A DNA stretch of 64,000 nt from positions 186,001 through 250,000 of the forward strand of contig JAHQIW010005536.1 in the NCBI GenBank assembly GCA_019055375.1. Reading direction: 5' to 3'. Under the pieces are notes generated by a model. That model saw only the letters and a list, made by a program, of their open reading frames with translations. It made no database searches and had not been told where the DNA came from. Below are positions 53,920 to 64,000 of the stretch, piece after piece. Source of the DNA: Parelaphostrongylus tenuis. Its lineage: Eukaryota > Nematoda > Chromadorea > Rhabditida > Metastrongylidae. The position numbers and the translations under genes were made by a program. How positions within the stretch are numbered: position 1 is the first letter of the stretch; each line of letters opens with the position of its first letter.

Positions 53920-55926
53920 TAGTAATCATGCGACAGCCGAAAGCTCTGGCTATAACTCTGCGCTGCCGATTTTTCATTACACCCTTTTATAGCGCTATAG
54001 AAGCCAGGATGGAATTTGCTCCTCACTCTCTTTTCGTCTTCATTTCTATCATACGCATAATTCGCTATAGGTACGAGAAGTCTATCAGAGTGTAGACATT
54101 TTTTGATAGCATCAGAATTCACGATTTTACGTGAAGTTTTTGTCGATGTGGCAAAGAAATCCTATTTGAATAGCAATATTTAGAAAGCAATCAGTTGTTC
54201 CCCTCCTGCCCGTGGGTTGGCCGGTAAGCAATGCCGCCGAAAAGATTTATAGCTGAGTAAAATGTGAAGGAAAGCCACGGTAACGATTTGTTACTAAGGT
54301 AATTGCCTAACCTACCGCGTAATTTTCGATAGTGATACGCCGCACTAAGAGTTAAAAAGACTGCATCCATTGTTATTTTATTAAAGGTTTTTCACCGCAT
54401 CGACAAAAACTATAGATAGTAACGTGGACTTCAATACTAAGGAAGATTTCCTACACCTGATATGCTCTTCGTTTTTCCAGAAATTTATAGTCGTGGTAAA
54501 AATGAAGACAAAAAGCGAGTGAGGGATGAAGTTTCATTATGAATGCTACAGAATTACAGAAGAGTGTTTCGAAAAACCGTGACGTGGGGCTGCAGATAGA
54601 GCTTTGTGCTTTAAAATATTCACTAACACTTTTATGGAAAATTTTTGTCCAGCGAATGAGATCGGCTAAAAGTATGTCGCCGTCTAACATATAAGTGCCA
54701 AATTTTCTTTTACACTCAAGCATCTTTAGCTGAACAGATGTTTTCATTCAGACTTTCAAAAACATTCGATAGCCCAAATATCAGCGATGTCAATGATGAA
54801 TCTGCTCTTTTAAAAAAAAAAGACGTTTTAGTGCGTTGTTACAGTTAAAAATTATTGTGCTTACACTCGAAGCCATGTCGATCGCGCAGCACAATTCACA
54901 AATGGCGTGCGGTGCGCGACGAGTGGCAAGACTCAAAATTCCCTCATCTCTAACGACACACTAGAAAGTTTTCCTCTAAAACTAGGCATACCATGTCCTT
55001 GAATTTGTTATGAGCTGCGCTAACGAATATGTGTAAATGCCCGGGAGTAAAGCCGTGTCTAGCGAAAAATACTCAGATATACAACACAGTTTAAATCTTG
55101 TTGCCACAACTCAGCAAGATGCTTTTCTTCAAAAGACAAGTGCATCATTGAAATCCTCGGATTCGAGTTACCGAACGATTATTGAACGGCGACGCCTTGA
55201 TGCTGATGTTGTAACATTTATCCACATACCGGTAGAAGGCATACGCGCCTCATGTTAAACGCAATCTCAATTTTCAGTGTCACAGCGCAACAAAAAGTTT
55301 CCTTGCAGATTCAAAAGCACTACTAAAATTGCCGAATATTGTGCTATCGAACAATTGTTGAACTTTTTGAGGAAAAGCTTTGTTCATAAAAAGATGCTTG
55401 AGCGTTAAGTAGCATTTCCTTTTCACTGTTACATTGTGCAAGGACCTTTTCTAAAATAAAAGCACTTTTCAAATTTTGAGATTGAAGTTATCGAATAAGG
55501 GCTCAAGTGTCTACAATGAGCGAAAAATAATACGTTTTTCTGAATATGGGTGCTGATAAAGGAAGTAGCGTATCACACGCAATGCTAAACACGCGCTCTT
55601 CCCACACTTATCGAGCTACATATTGGAATTACCTCCACATAGACCTCTATTAGAGAAGTTTTGGTTTTGAGAGATGTGCTCTCAAGTTACGTCCTCACAA
55701 ATGAGGCTATACAAATGCACAATAGAGGTTGCAAGTTTGTTTATTTGTTTACAACGACGTTATATTATCGTTGAGAAATGAAGGATTTCAAGAGAATTAA
55801 TCACTTTTCTCATCAAAAGCATTTGTAAAGGGATCATTCGTAATATTTCATTTTTTATGTAGCGACAAGATTCCTCTGACATATGAACTTTACCTATAAT
55901 TATCAATAAACCACCTATGACGTCTT
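53920..55926. other. Intergenic DNA with dispersed-repeat fragments
   Basis: Scattered units of the repeat seen at 27.8-28.8 kb (for example attcgatagcccaaatatca at 54,765, ttatagcgctatagaag at 53,980, gtgtcacagcgcaacaaaaa at 55,278). No gene is supported. The 73-codon frame at 55,037 falls in such a unit. Confidence 0.45.
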
Positions 55927-58863
55927 AGCGGCGGGGTAACATTTTGAGCGTGAAATGTGATCTTTTTTTCGCCCTTACAGCGTTTTTGATAACATTGCAT
56001 AAAAAGAGTTTTGTCATCAAAATTCTCAATATTTATGATATCCAATGATTAATGAAACGTTAGTGAAGAGCCTTATCGAATCCCCAGCCGAGCAAATGGA
56101 GAAAATTGAGTGTTAAACATGGTCTTATTTTCGCTGCTGCAACGTAACGGAAAATCTTTTTTGAAAAAAAATAGCAAGTTGTTGGAATAGCAGAAATTTA
56201 AGCTTTTAAATGATCACCAAATGCCTAGGTGATAACTTTTATGCAGCGAGAAAGGCCTTCAGACAATCGTGCACCTCATGTGCTGTACGTCGTCCCTTAG
56301 GGTTAAACTGTAACAATACTGCGCTCATAGTCACTCGTAGTTGACATTCAATAGCAAAGTAAATTCCCTAATTTTTCGTGGACCGTTTTATTCCTATTTC
56401 AATCGCAGTAACATTGAGTAGACCTCATTAGTAACACTTATTTAACATCCAAAAAAGTCTCAATGTTTACAAAGTGCTTCTTCACCAGTTTCGTTTCAGA
56501 AAATGGATCTTTATAACAATATTCAATACTTATTTTCCAATCTAAAGTTGTTTGATATTCTCCTCTATCACAGGACGTTCAAGTAAGTGACAAATGAATA
56601 TTTGACTCATGTATTATGCTAATAAAGCGTTCAAATTAGTTCGGTCTAATCTGCTTATACAGGGAATCTGTGACCTTGTAAACCCATTCAGGATAGGATC
56701 GAAGGCCATGTTTTCATTGGCAACCAGTTCTCATTAGTTCACTATAAGCTCGCACTCTTAAGAGAAGAATCATTAATCGTAACAGCTTAGTCTTGTAAAA
56801 CTGGAGTTCAACGGTTATGATAATTTTAGTCTTCTTCAATTTTAGCAAGGGTCATATTTCAAGATGTCGAGCAATGGACAAAAACGTTCGGCGGAATGAG
56901 AGCACTTTGTAGACTCTTTTTTGGAAGCAGATGTCAGAGAATCGTGAAAAGTGATAAACGCATGAATTGATGCTTTTCACAGGTTTTAAAGATGGAATGA
57001 ACTCTATTAGTATGCGCTAAATAAAAGACAAATTTATCCCGGTAGCGTCGACTCCCGCTTTCACTTTTGAACAGCTACTATTTATCCCACTCCCGTGTCA
57101 TAACAGGAAAGATCGTAGAGTGGAAAAGGTGGAAGCAGAATCAGGTGCTCTTTGATTGAAGCTAAATTGTCTATTAATGTATGTTAATTTTGCAAACTGC
57201 ATCATTTTTCAACTTGGCGTCAAAGTCTCCAACAACGAATTCATGGAAAAAGTTTAAACTAGCTATTATTTCCACCAGCTCATTGTGGAACGTGTTCGCT
57301 TAGCCTACACGCTGTTCTCTCTGCCATCAAATCTCTCTGCCAAAAAAGTAAAGAAGTTTCAAAAGGCTAGAAAGGTATTTTTGCGGTCCCGAAAAACAGG
57401 GGCTTCTGCAAACAAATTTTCCGACGGGCGATCAACTTCGTCAATTGAAAATAATAAGAACAAATATGTATATAGTTGAGTACATGGTCGCAACAAAAGG
57501 ACTAAACTTGTTTTATGCTGAGTCGAAAAAAAACATGAAATATGATGATTAAGACGAAGCTCAAGATGATCTTCATGAAATGGTGAGTGGCTGAGAATAA
57601 CCACTGTGGCCGGAAGTACGAAGATTATCGGCCACTCTTTACATCACATTTTCCAATGTCATGAATATAACTTCTAGTGAAAACGGCGTTAATCAATAAA
57701 TATTACCTCAGTTAATTGCTGATCAAGCGGTTTTCTATGGTTTGAGGTGAATACTTAGATTTATTTCTTCCATTTTTTTAAAAAAGCTAGTGTGACAAAC
57801 AGGCTGGTGAATGGCAGATGGTGAAAAAAAAATATTCGTTTTGCCATGGAGAGTCAAAGTTAAAAAAGTACGGTATAGCCAGCGTTATCGACATGTGATG
57901 ACCAAACTTCCCCTGTTTTCATGACAACGCTCCAATCATCACATTGCCGTATGGCGACCTTCAGCTTTTCGCCGCATTCCTAGTGCTCATTTGGAGATTA
58001 GCGCGATCAGAGGACTTGAAAGAGAGTAGGAACAGAAAGCAGCCTCCACGGCGTGTCTTAAGTAGACTCAATTAGTGCTGTTTCGGCCCTTTCGGGACCA
58101 CAGTAAAATTCGCCGCAAGCAAGGCTCTTCCATTGCTCTTAGTAGAGACTGAAAAGCTCAAATCTCAGTGAACTACTGCACGGCTTGTTTTTTACAAGGC
58201 TTTTCAAATTGCCGTAGCATTCAAATCAATGCTATGTCTCACTTGCGCAGCGCGTTTTTATTCTTTTCAAGCTGATCTCCGCTGGAAACACAAAAACCAT
58301 GTGAACGTGCATAAGAAATCTTGTGGTATGTCATGCGTTTTATGCGGACATTTTTTGAAGCCGAATAACACCCTATCCGAATAAGAAAAATCGCACATTC
58401 CATGTGATCTGCCCAAGTGTCATCGATCGATGGTCGTGTTGAAACCACCGGCATCTCCCTGCACACCTCTTCCCCACCTCGTACCTTGCATATATGAATG
58501 AATATTACTTTCCTTGTTCCACTGCACATAGGCGGTCTTCCCAAAAAATAAGTCCAGCGTAGGAATGGCTAATTCTTACACAATCTAATGATAACTAAAA
58601 GTGTAAAGAAGGAGTTCTGTCCTGTGAGAAATATGCACTTGTGAAACGCATATGCCTTTTGCTGAAGCATTATCGCACTTTTCCAAAAATTCGTTGTACT
58701 AGGTAGAGGATTAAGCTTTTGAAAGATTTTTTATTTTGAATGAAATGAATGAAACTTTGAATGATGAAAAATTGAAATCTTATTTAAAAACTCTTGTACA
58801 GCGAAGGATCGTTTACTTATTTGCTCCCTGATAATAAACTTGTACTGGTGTTTTACTATGTAG

Positions 58864-59238
58864 TTAGAGCAAGCCTTGGTATGGTCCGCATTTCACAGTT
58901 TGAGAGGTACTTCTGTAAGAGTAAAACCGCCTTTTCTGATTCATCGTTGCTCCGATCGTCATAGATCTATTTATCTGCTCTACAATCGACTCCCAAACAA
59001 GTGTAGTACGCTGGATTGAACACATGCTGTCGTCATCAAAGAGTAGTATAAGATTTTGGGTGACGAAACCTTTCTTAATGAGCACTTCCAAAGGCATATC
59101 CCGAAGATAGTGAATGCCGACTGATTGAGTATGGAGCAGTGTGGAATACGTTCTGAAGAACATGCACAATCTAAGGATCAATTCCGTTATCCCCACCCTG
59201 TTTTGGCTTCTTGAGAAAAGGCGCTTTTGTTTTTCCAA
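58864..59238 (-). CDS. Hypothetical protein, paralogue of 7,691-8,080
   Basis: Frame of 124 codons with LEVLIKKGFVTQNLILLFDD and VWESIVEQINRSM shared with copy A. It extends further upstream than copy A (MEKQKRLFSRSQNRVGITEL) and stops earlier (PYQGLL). Function unknown; may be non-coding. Confidence 0.22.
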   Translation of the reverse strand: MEKQKRLFSRSQNRVGITELILRLCMFFRTYSTLLHTQSVGIHYLRDMPLEVLIKKGFVTQNLILLFDDDSMCSIQRTTLVWESIVEQINRSMTIGATMNQKRRFYSYRSTSQTVKCGPYQGLL

Positions 59239-60048
59239 ATTTTTTTTTAGCCAACCTCAGATCTCGAAAAGCCAAAAGATATTCATTCTTCTTGCAAAAA
59301 CGGCATGCATAATTGTTAGTGAAATCATGGAAGAAATTATATTTTACGCTTCGGTATCGTTCTCTGGACAAATGCTTCCTCTTGGAATTCTACTATTCGC
59401 TCAGCAGCTCAATCTTGTCGATTTCGATGATATAATTGATTTAAGAAAGGATTTTTTTGTGCGCTGTAGCAGCTAAAAGAAAATTGGGCTTCGCGCTCGA
59501 CGAGCATTTATTGCGCAGAGCAATTTACATGCACTGTGTTACGGAACTGAAGTTTTTCCGTTTCAGAAAAGCTCCAAAGAAAGCGTGTGACTCAGTATGA
59601 TTTCCTCCACACGTTCATATGCTTTCGTGCATGGGATTAGGCTCCATAAGCTTAGACTTAGCCTTAGGATAATTTTGCGCGGTCAAATAGCAGTATAAAA
59701 AGAAATGAAAAGCCTAAGCCCACAGAACGATAGAACAAAGTTAGTGTACATTTAGTTCTAGAATCTTCTAGATTTATGCCGTTGGATAACCGTTTTGTTT
59801 TGAAACGCGGTGGCTTGGTACCTATGTTGCAAAATGTCTTCCACATACTGGTGGACAGGATGTGTGCTGACTGAGTACGAAAACCCAATTTTCTCTTGGC
59901 TGGAAAAAATTTCGAGCATTAGTAATTGAAATGGCTGTCAGCGCAACTGGGTTTAGAAAGCGAAATCGCATACCCGATCAAACCTGTCAAAGATTGGTGG
60001 CTGACAGCTAACATAGAGATGTTGAAGAAGGAGTGGTGAGGCAAATGT

Positions 60049-60130
60049 GCCGCGGTGGTGTACTGGTAGAGCACGCGCTCCTGGATAAGATGAAACGCCG
60101 AGTTCGATTCCCGCCCGAGGCCGTGTTTTT
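60049..60130 (+). repeat. tRNA-derived short repeat (SINE-like, family 2)
   Basis: Copy B equivalent of 8,953-9,045: gccgcggtggtgtactggta, gagcacgcgctcc, gagttcgattcccgcccgag and the tail gcgcactactcaattctttt. Confidence 0.65.
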
Positions 60131-60798
60131 GCGCACTACTCAATTCTTTTAGGCTTATAGGAAAAAAGTTTTAGCCGATGAAAATGCCCAGTTGTGGAGA
60201 ATAACACAATTTTTGCTGTCACAGCGCAGAAGGAGATCATTTCAATAAAAGGTACGCCACTGAGATTCTCGTGTATATATTATCAAATGACTACTGAAGC
60301 AAAAAAAAATTAGAATAAGAAAAGTACCCAGCAGTTTTTTTCTGAGATTCGAAGTCTTCACCCCGAAATCTTCATTGAGGCACAGATCCTCTCACAATTT
60401 GTGCTATTATCGGCTCAATAACAGCCGAGAAAAGTTAGTTCAGATTGGTGTCATGTAACACCAGTTTCCTTAAGCTCTCACAGATTAGCTTTGATCTTCC
60501 TAACTATGTTGTTCTTTATTGCTCGAGTCACTACCCAACCGTCAGCATCTGTCATAAGTGCATTGTTTTCCATGGTGTTATCACTTCATTACAGACCTGC
60601 CCGTGTCATTGTTTTCTAGAAAGTAATCGAACGGAATCCATTAGTATTCATCTGCAATCAAAAAAACCATTCATTCAAAGTGATTTTTGAAGCATATCAA
60701 ATTTCCCAACTGCTGATAATAACAGCTTTACAATAGTCTGTGAAGATTTTACAGGAACTACAGAAATAATCAAATATTATTGGGAATTATCGATGAGG

Positions 60799-62525
60799 AT
60801 GGCAGAGGCTGCAGAAGCTGGGAAGAGCCTTTGCAAAGCCCAGCGAGGCTTCGCCAACCATAAGACCAAGATGATTGCACTCCGATACCCTGACGGGACA
60901 CTTACAGCTTCGAGAAGGGCTATGGAGAAAATCATCCACCAATACTACTCGGATCTCTTCGTTAGCCATGTCCTCTTACCGTCATATAGATGGTGAGAGG
61001 ACGAATATTTCGTTCCACTAGTCCTGCCTTCCGAAATCCGACATGCTATATCGTCGGTGAAGAACAGAACAACACCCGGTCCAGACAGGATTAGACCAGA
61101 GCACCTGAAGAAAGTGCCGCTAGTTCACATCAACACCTTGGCTCGGCTCTTCACTCGCTACCTGTCAGAATGCAAGGTCCCTATCCAATGGAAAACCAGC
61201 AAGACCGTATTGTTGTTCAAAAAGGGAGACCTTCACGACATAGGCAACTATTCCCCAATCTGCTTGCTGTCCGTTGTCTATAAACTCTTTATTCGAGTTA
61301 TCCTAAACAGGATTGACAGAACACTGGACGAAGGACAGCCATGCGAACAAGCAGGGTTCCGGAAAGGATTTAGTACCATGGACCACATCCACACGATTAT
61401 AAGACTCATCGAAGTTTCACGAGAGTGCAAGAAACCACTCTGCCTCACTTTCATCAATCAGAACGAAGCCTTTGATTCAGTTGGGACAGAATCGGTTATA
61501 GAGGCTCTGGATAAGCAGGGCGTCCCTACTGGGTACATAATGATCCTTTGTGAGCTTCATGAAGATTTCACGACCGAAATATCTTCATTCTACAACAATA
61601 TCACCACTGACGTAAGAAGAGGGGTTCGACAAGGCGATACAATTTCGCCAAAACTATTCACTGTCATCCCACAAAACGTCATGCGAACATTAGAATGGGA
61701 CGATATGGGAGTGAAAATTGACGGTCGACAATTAAACCATCTTTGCTTTGCTGACGATATCGTTCTCATAAAACCAAACATCAGTCAAGCGGAACGAATG
61801 TTGACCGATTTCGATAACGCTGTGGAAAGATTGGTCTTCAACTAAATCTACTGAAAACAATGTTCATAAGGAACGGACGGGTTTCGAATGCCCCATTCAC
61901 GTTCAACGGAACGACAATCTCCGAATGCTCTAGTTACGTCTATCTAGGTCGTGAAATCAACATGATGAACGACCTAGCTCCAGAGTGGAGAAGGAGGAAA
62001 CGAGCGGCTTGGAGAACGTTTAAGAGCATCGAAGATGTAGTGAAGAGGACAAAGAACATCCGACTCCGTGCCCACCTTTTCGACTCGAAAGTTATCTCTG
62101 CCCTGACGTATGCAGCAGAAACCTGGTCGCTACGTAAGCAGGATGAAAAATCACTTGGCGTTATTGAACGCGCAGTCGAAAGGTCGATGCTCGGAGTATC
62201 CCGTATCTCGCAAATGAGAGAAAGGATCCGAAGTTCCGAGCTATGTCAACGATCGAAAATCAGAGACGCCGTTCTACACGCCAGGATATCGAAAATAAGG
62301 TGGGCCGGACACGTGATGCGCTTCAACGACAACCGATGGACGAGAGCCGTTACCGACTGGATTCCTCGGGACGTCAAGCGCTCTAAAGGAAGACCACTGA
62401 CCCGTTGGTCCGATTTCTTCACGAAAGCGATGGAAGAAAGATATGATGCTCAGCGAATTCCTAGAGCGAGGAGGACCCACTGGGCTACTCTTGCACGCGA
62501 TAGGGAAAATTGGAAGAGTTGCTGA
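60799..62525 (+). pseudogene. RTE reverse transcriptase, near complete RT and C-terminus
   Basis: Starts AEAAEAGKSLCKAQRGF upstream of the RT and continues, after an in-frame TGA at 60,994-60,996, with TPGPDRIRPEHLKK, NTLARLFTRYLSECKVPIQW, KPLCLTFINQNEAFDSVG (motif A), GVRQGDTISPKLF and LCFADDIVLI (motif C). A one-base loss near 61,835 breaks the frame; the C-terminal 221 codons follow from 61,860. Motif A has Asn where the catalytic Asp stands in the 19.5-kb copy (FIN versus FID), a further disabling change. The last frame ends with a TGA at 62,523-62,525, and the sequence beyond still matches the 19.5-kb C-terminus. Confidence 0.92.
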
Positions 62526-62575
62526 TACCCGCTCGAATCACTCGACGATCAACGGGGCGACAGGTGATACAGGTG
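60799..62575 (+). mobile_element. 5'-truncated RTE-clade LINE with 10-bp target-site duplication
   Basis: atcgatgagg occurs at 60,789-60,798 and 62,576-62,585. The paralogous empty site is at about 9,687-9,700. The 3' end is the short tandem caggtgatacaggtgat, shared with the 19,494 copy. It is the longest RTE in the window, but lacks the endonuclease. Confidence 0.95.
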
Positions 62576-62649
62576 ATCGATGAGGTGACGTCGCATGCAG
62601 TGTGCAGGATCATTTTTGACAGACTAATCATTCTCTTGCCATTTTCAAT

Positions 62650-62850
62650 CACCTCAATCACACATTTTCATTCGACTGCTTTTATAGACTTCAATCAAGA
62701 ACAATAATAATCTGATAATCACATAACATGGGGTGTACTTCATGAGCAGGGTTGTATCCCCTGCAACGGATCTGCTGAGTCGAAGGGGCACCGTACTACT
62801 GAGAAGCCTGGAAAGACGAAGCAGGCCTCTGTCTAGTATTTATCAATGAC
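62650..62850. repeat. FB-1 remnant in copy B
   Basis: cgactgcttttatagacttc, cgaaggggcaccgtactact and gacgaagcaggcctctg match the FB-1 arm and the 10.05-10.2-kb part of copy A, without the extra 250 bp seen there. Confidence 0.5.
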
Positions 62851-63286
62851 ATACCAGGCCTTATAAAGGTTCAAAGTATGCTACGCGATAAAACCATAAG
62901 GGCTATAGGCAGTTAAATGGAGTGAGAAGATTCCAAACAGGAGGTAAATTGTTATAATCTTTGGGTGTAGAAGTACGAAAGAAGAGTGTGATCGTCTGTC
63001 TCTTGTTATTTCATGAATCTACAAAGATGAATTGTTGTTGAAATTCTAGATAAAGCACAAATATCATTGAGATACGAACCATTAAAGAAAGCATAAATGT
63101 GTTCAATAACATTTCAAAATGTGACCTTTTCGTGGATATTTAATCTTGCTTTTGAGAAAAGCGAGGTTTCAGTGAAAGTGTTGGCGTTATTTCTACTACT
63201 CAAAATTTCCAGTATTCTTTCCACATTTTTCGCAGTGTTATGGTCTTTCATATAGCCCTAAGAGAGTTGAGTGGTGAACAAATATA

Positions 63287-63362
63287 CGACCTCAGACGGG
63301 AGTTGAACCCGCGCTTCATCCATACCGGGGACGCGTGGTACCACTACACTACCAAGGTACAT
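63287..63362 (-). repeat. tRNA-derived short repeat (SINE-like, family 2)
   Basis: Copy B equivalent of 10,657-10,735. The minus strand reads gtaccttggtagtgtagtgg, taccacgcgtccccgg, gcgcgggttcaactcccgtc. The acceptor stem is less well paired than in copy A. Confidence 0.6.
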
Positions 63363-63825
63363 TAGCGCCACCACTAATTCCTACTAACAATAGCTTTACT
63401 CAAGCCTTTTCTGTCATATCCTACCCGTTCTCTGACAGTGAACCTCCTGAAATGACTACAATTATTCCTTAGAAATTTACCAGATTGTCGCTGAAGCGCG
63501 CCCCGCTCACTCGACGACCGCGTCGCGTGCTAGGAGAGTTATCAACGTGAAAGTCAAAACCCCAGTCACCTATTGGGCATCACCCGCGGTGCAGACTTTC
63601 TTGAGGTGGGTGGTAACAGCATTCCGGAACTCCGTTGCATAGTCGTGCTCCACAGTCAAATATTGACCGCATCGATCCATTGCACCATGACCCACCGCGA
63701 GTCGTCTATTGCTTCCATTTACACATCTCGTGACTTGGAATCTTAGCCCTCTTCATATGATATATGTCATTTTCAAACAGAATTCTTTTCCTCTCATTTA
63801 ACCGCCTTCAGTTATGGTATGATGA

Positions 63826-64000
63826 TTTAGGTGTACCCAGTGATGTGGAGTGATATGCATAATTTTTGCGTCGAGCGGGACTCGAACCCGCGCCTCACTC
63901 TATCGCGGAGCGCGTGCTCTGACCCGTTGCACTACCAGCACCAGCAATTTTCCATCACTCTTTCTGTGCTACAACTCATCTATCTGTCAGCAACCAACCG
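63826..64000. mobile_element. tRNA-armed foldback element, left arm (cut by window end)
   Basis: gtgtacccagtgatgtggag, tgatatgcataatttttgcg, then the tRNA-like part on the minus strand with a good box B (gggttcgagtcccgc), and ctctttctgtgctac. Copy B counterpart of 11,203-11,380; the right arm would lie beyond the window. Confidence 0.6.

Larger units (their letters stand above)
55927..64000 (+). repeat. Segmental duplication, copy B
   Basis: Direct copy of 1-11,380, continuing off the right edge. Lacks the PLE and the extra FB-1 piece of copy A but contains an RTE at 60,799-62,575. The uninterrupted PLE target lies at about 57,246-57,262. Confidence 0.93.

Noticed and set aside
60445..60690. 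Conserved 71-81-codon frame in the 98%-identity block
   Set aside because: Not recognised, no splice context, and identity is equally high outside the frame, so coding was not claimed; the block is reported as non-coding.

Overview
The window looks like repeat-dense nuclear DNA from a clade V (strongylid, possibly hookworm) nematode. The supporting evidence is AT-rich intergenic DNA, short GT-AG introns, a block of degenerate nematode-type telomere repeat (TTAGGC), RTE-clade LINEs, Penelope-like elements (PLEs) with GIY-YIG endonucleases, mariner relics and tRNA-derived short repeats. Nothing bacterial is present. Most open frames belong to transposable elements or are chance.

Host genes are few and split into small exons. 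(i) A TIM9-type small mitochondrial chaperone lies at 11,895-12,869 (+) in two exons, with one cysteine of its first CX3C motif changed. (ii) An orphan 3' terminal exon lies at 13,176-13,395 (-), convergent with it. (iii) A coiled-coil protein gene has six phase-compatible exons at 31,651-37,979 (+). (iv) A seven-transmembrane chemoreceptor pseudogene is duplicated in both arms of a large palindrome (48.0-49.25 kb + and 41.9-42.3 kb -).

Layout: 1-11,380 and 55,927-64,000 are direct copies of one segmental duplication. Copy A carries a 4.8-kb composite PLE with a 12-bp target-site duplication. Copy B carries a 1.8-kb 5'-truncated RTE with a 10-bp target-site duplication. Each insertion has its empty site in the other copy. 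Between the copies, 11.2-31 kb holds tRNA-like repeats, TIM9, mariner relics, RTE copies and foldback elements. 31.6-38 kb is the coiled-coil gene, with introns filled by mobile-element remains. 39.4-40.7 kb is an old RTE. 40,828-50,784 is an imperfect inverted duplication of about 10 kb centred in a second PLE; its inner arms appear identical and its outer arms have diverged. 51.2-52.2 kb is a dead mariner abutting the telomere-like block.

The most notable signals are hammerhead-ribozyme-like motifs in the PLE terminal repeats (three in one element, two in another), the palindrome with its gradient of arm identity, a foldback element whose inverted arms are tRNA-like, the telomere-repeat/mariner junction, and one sharply bounded block in the segmental duplication that is far more similar than its surroundings. 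All calls come from reading the sequence by eye. Identity figures are estimates from inspection.
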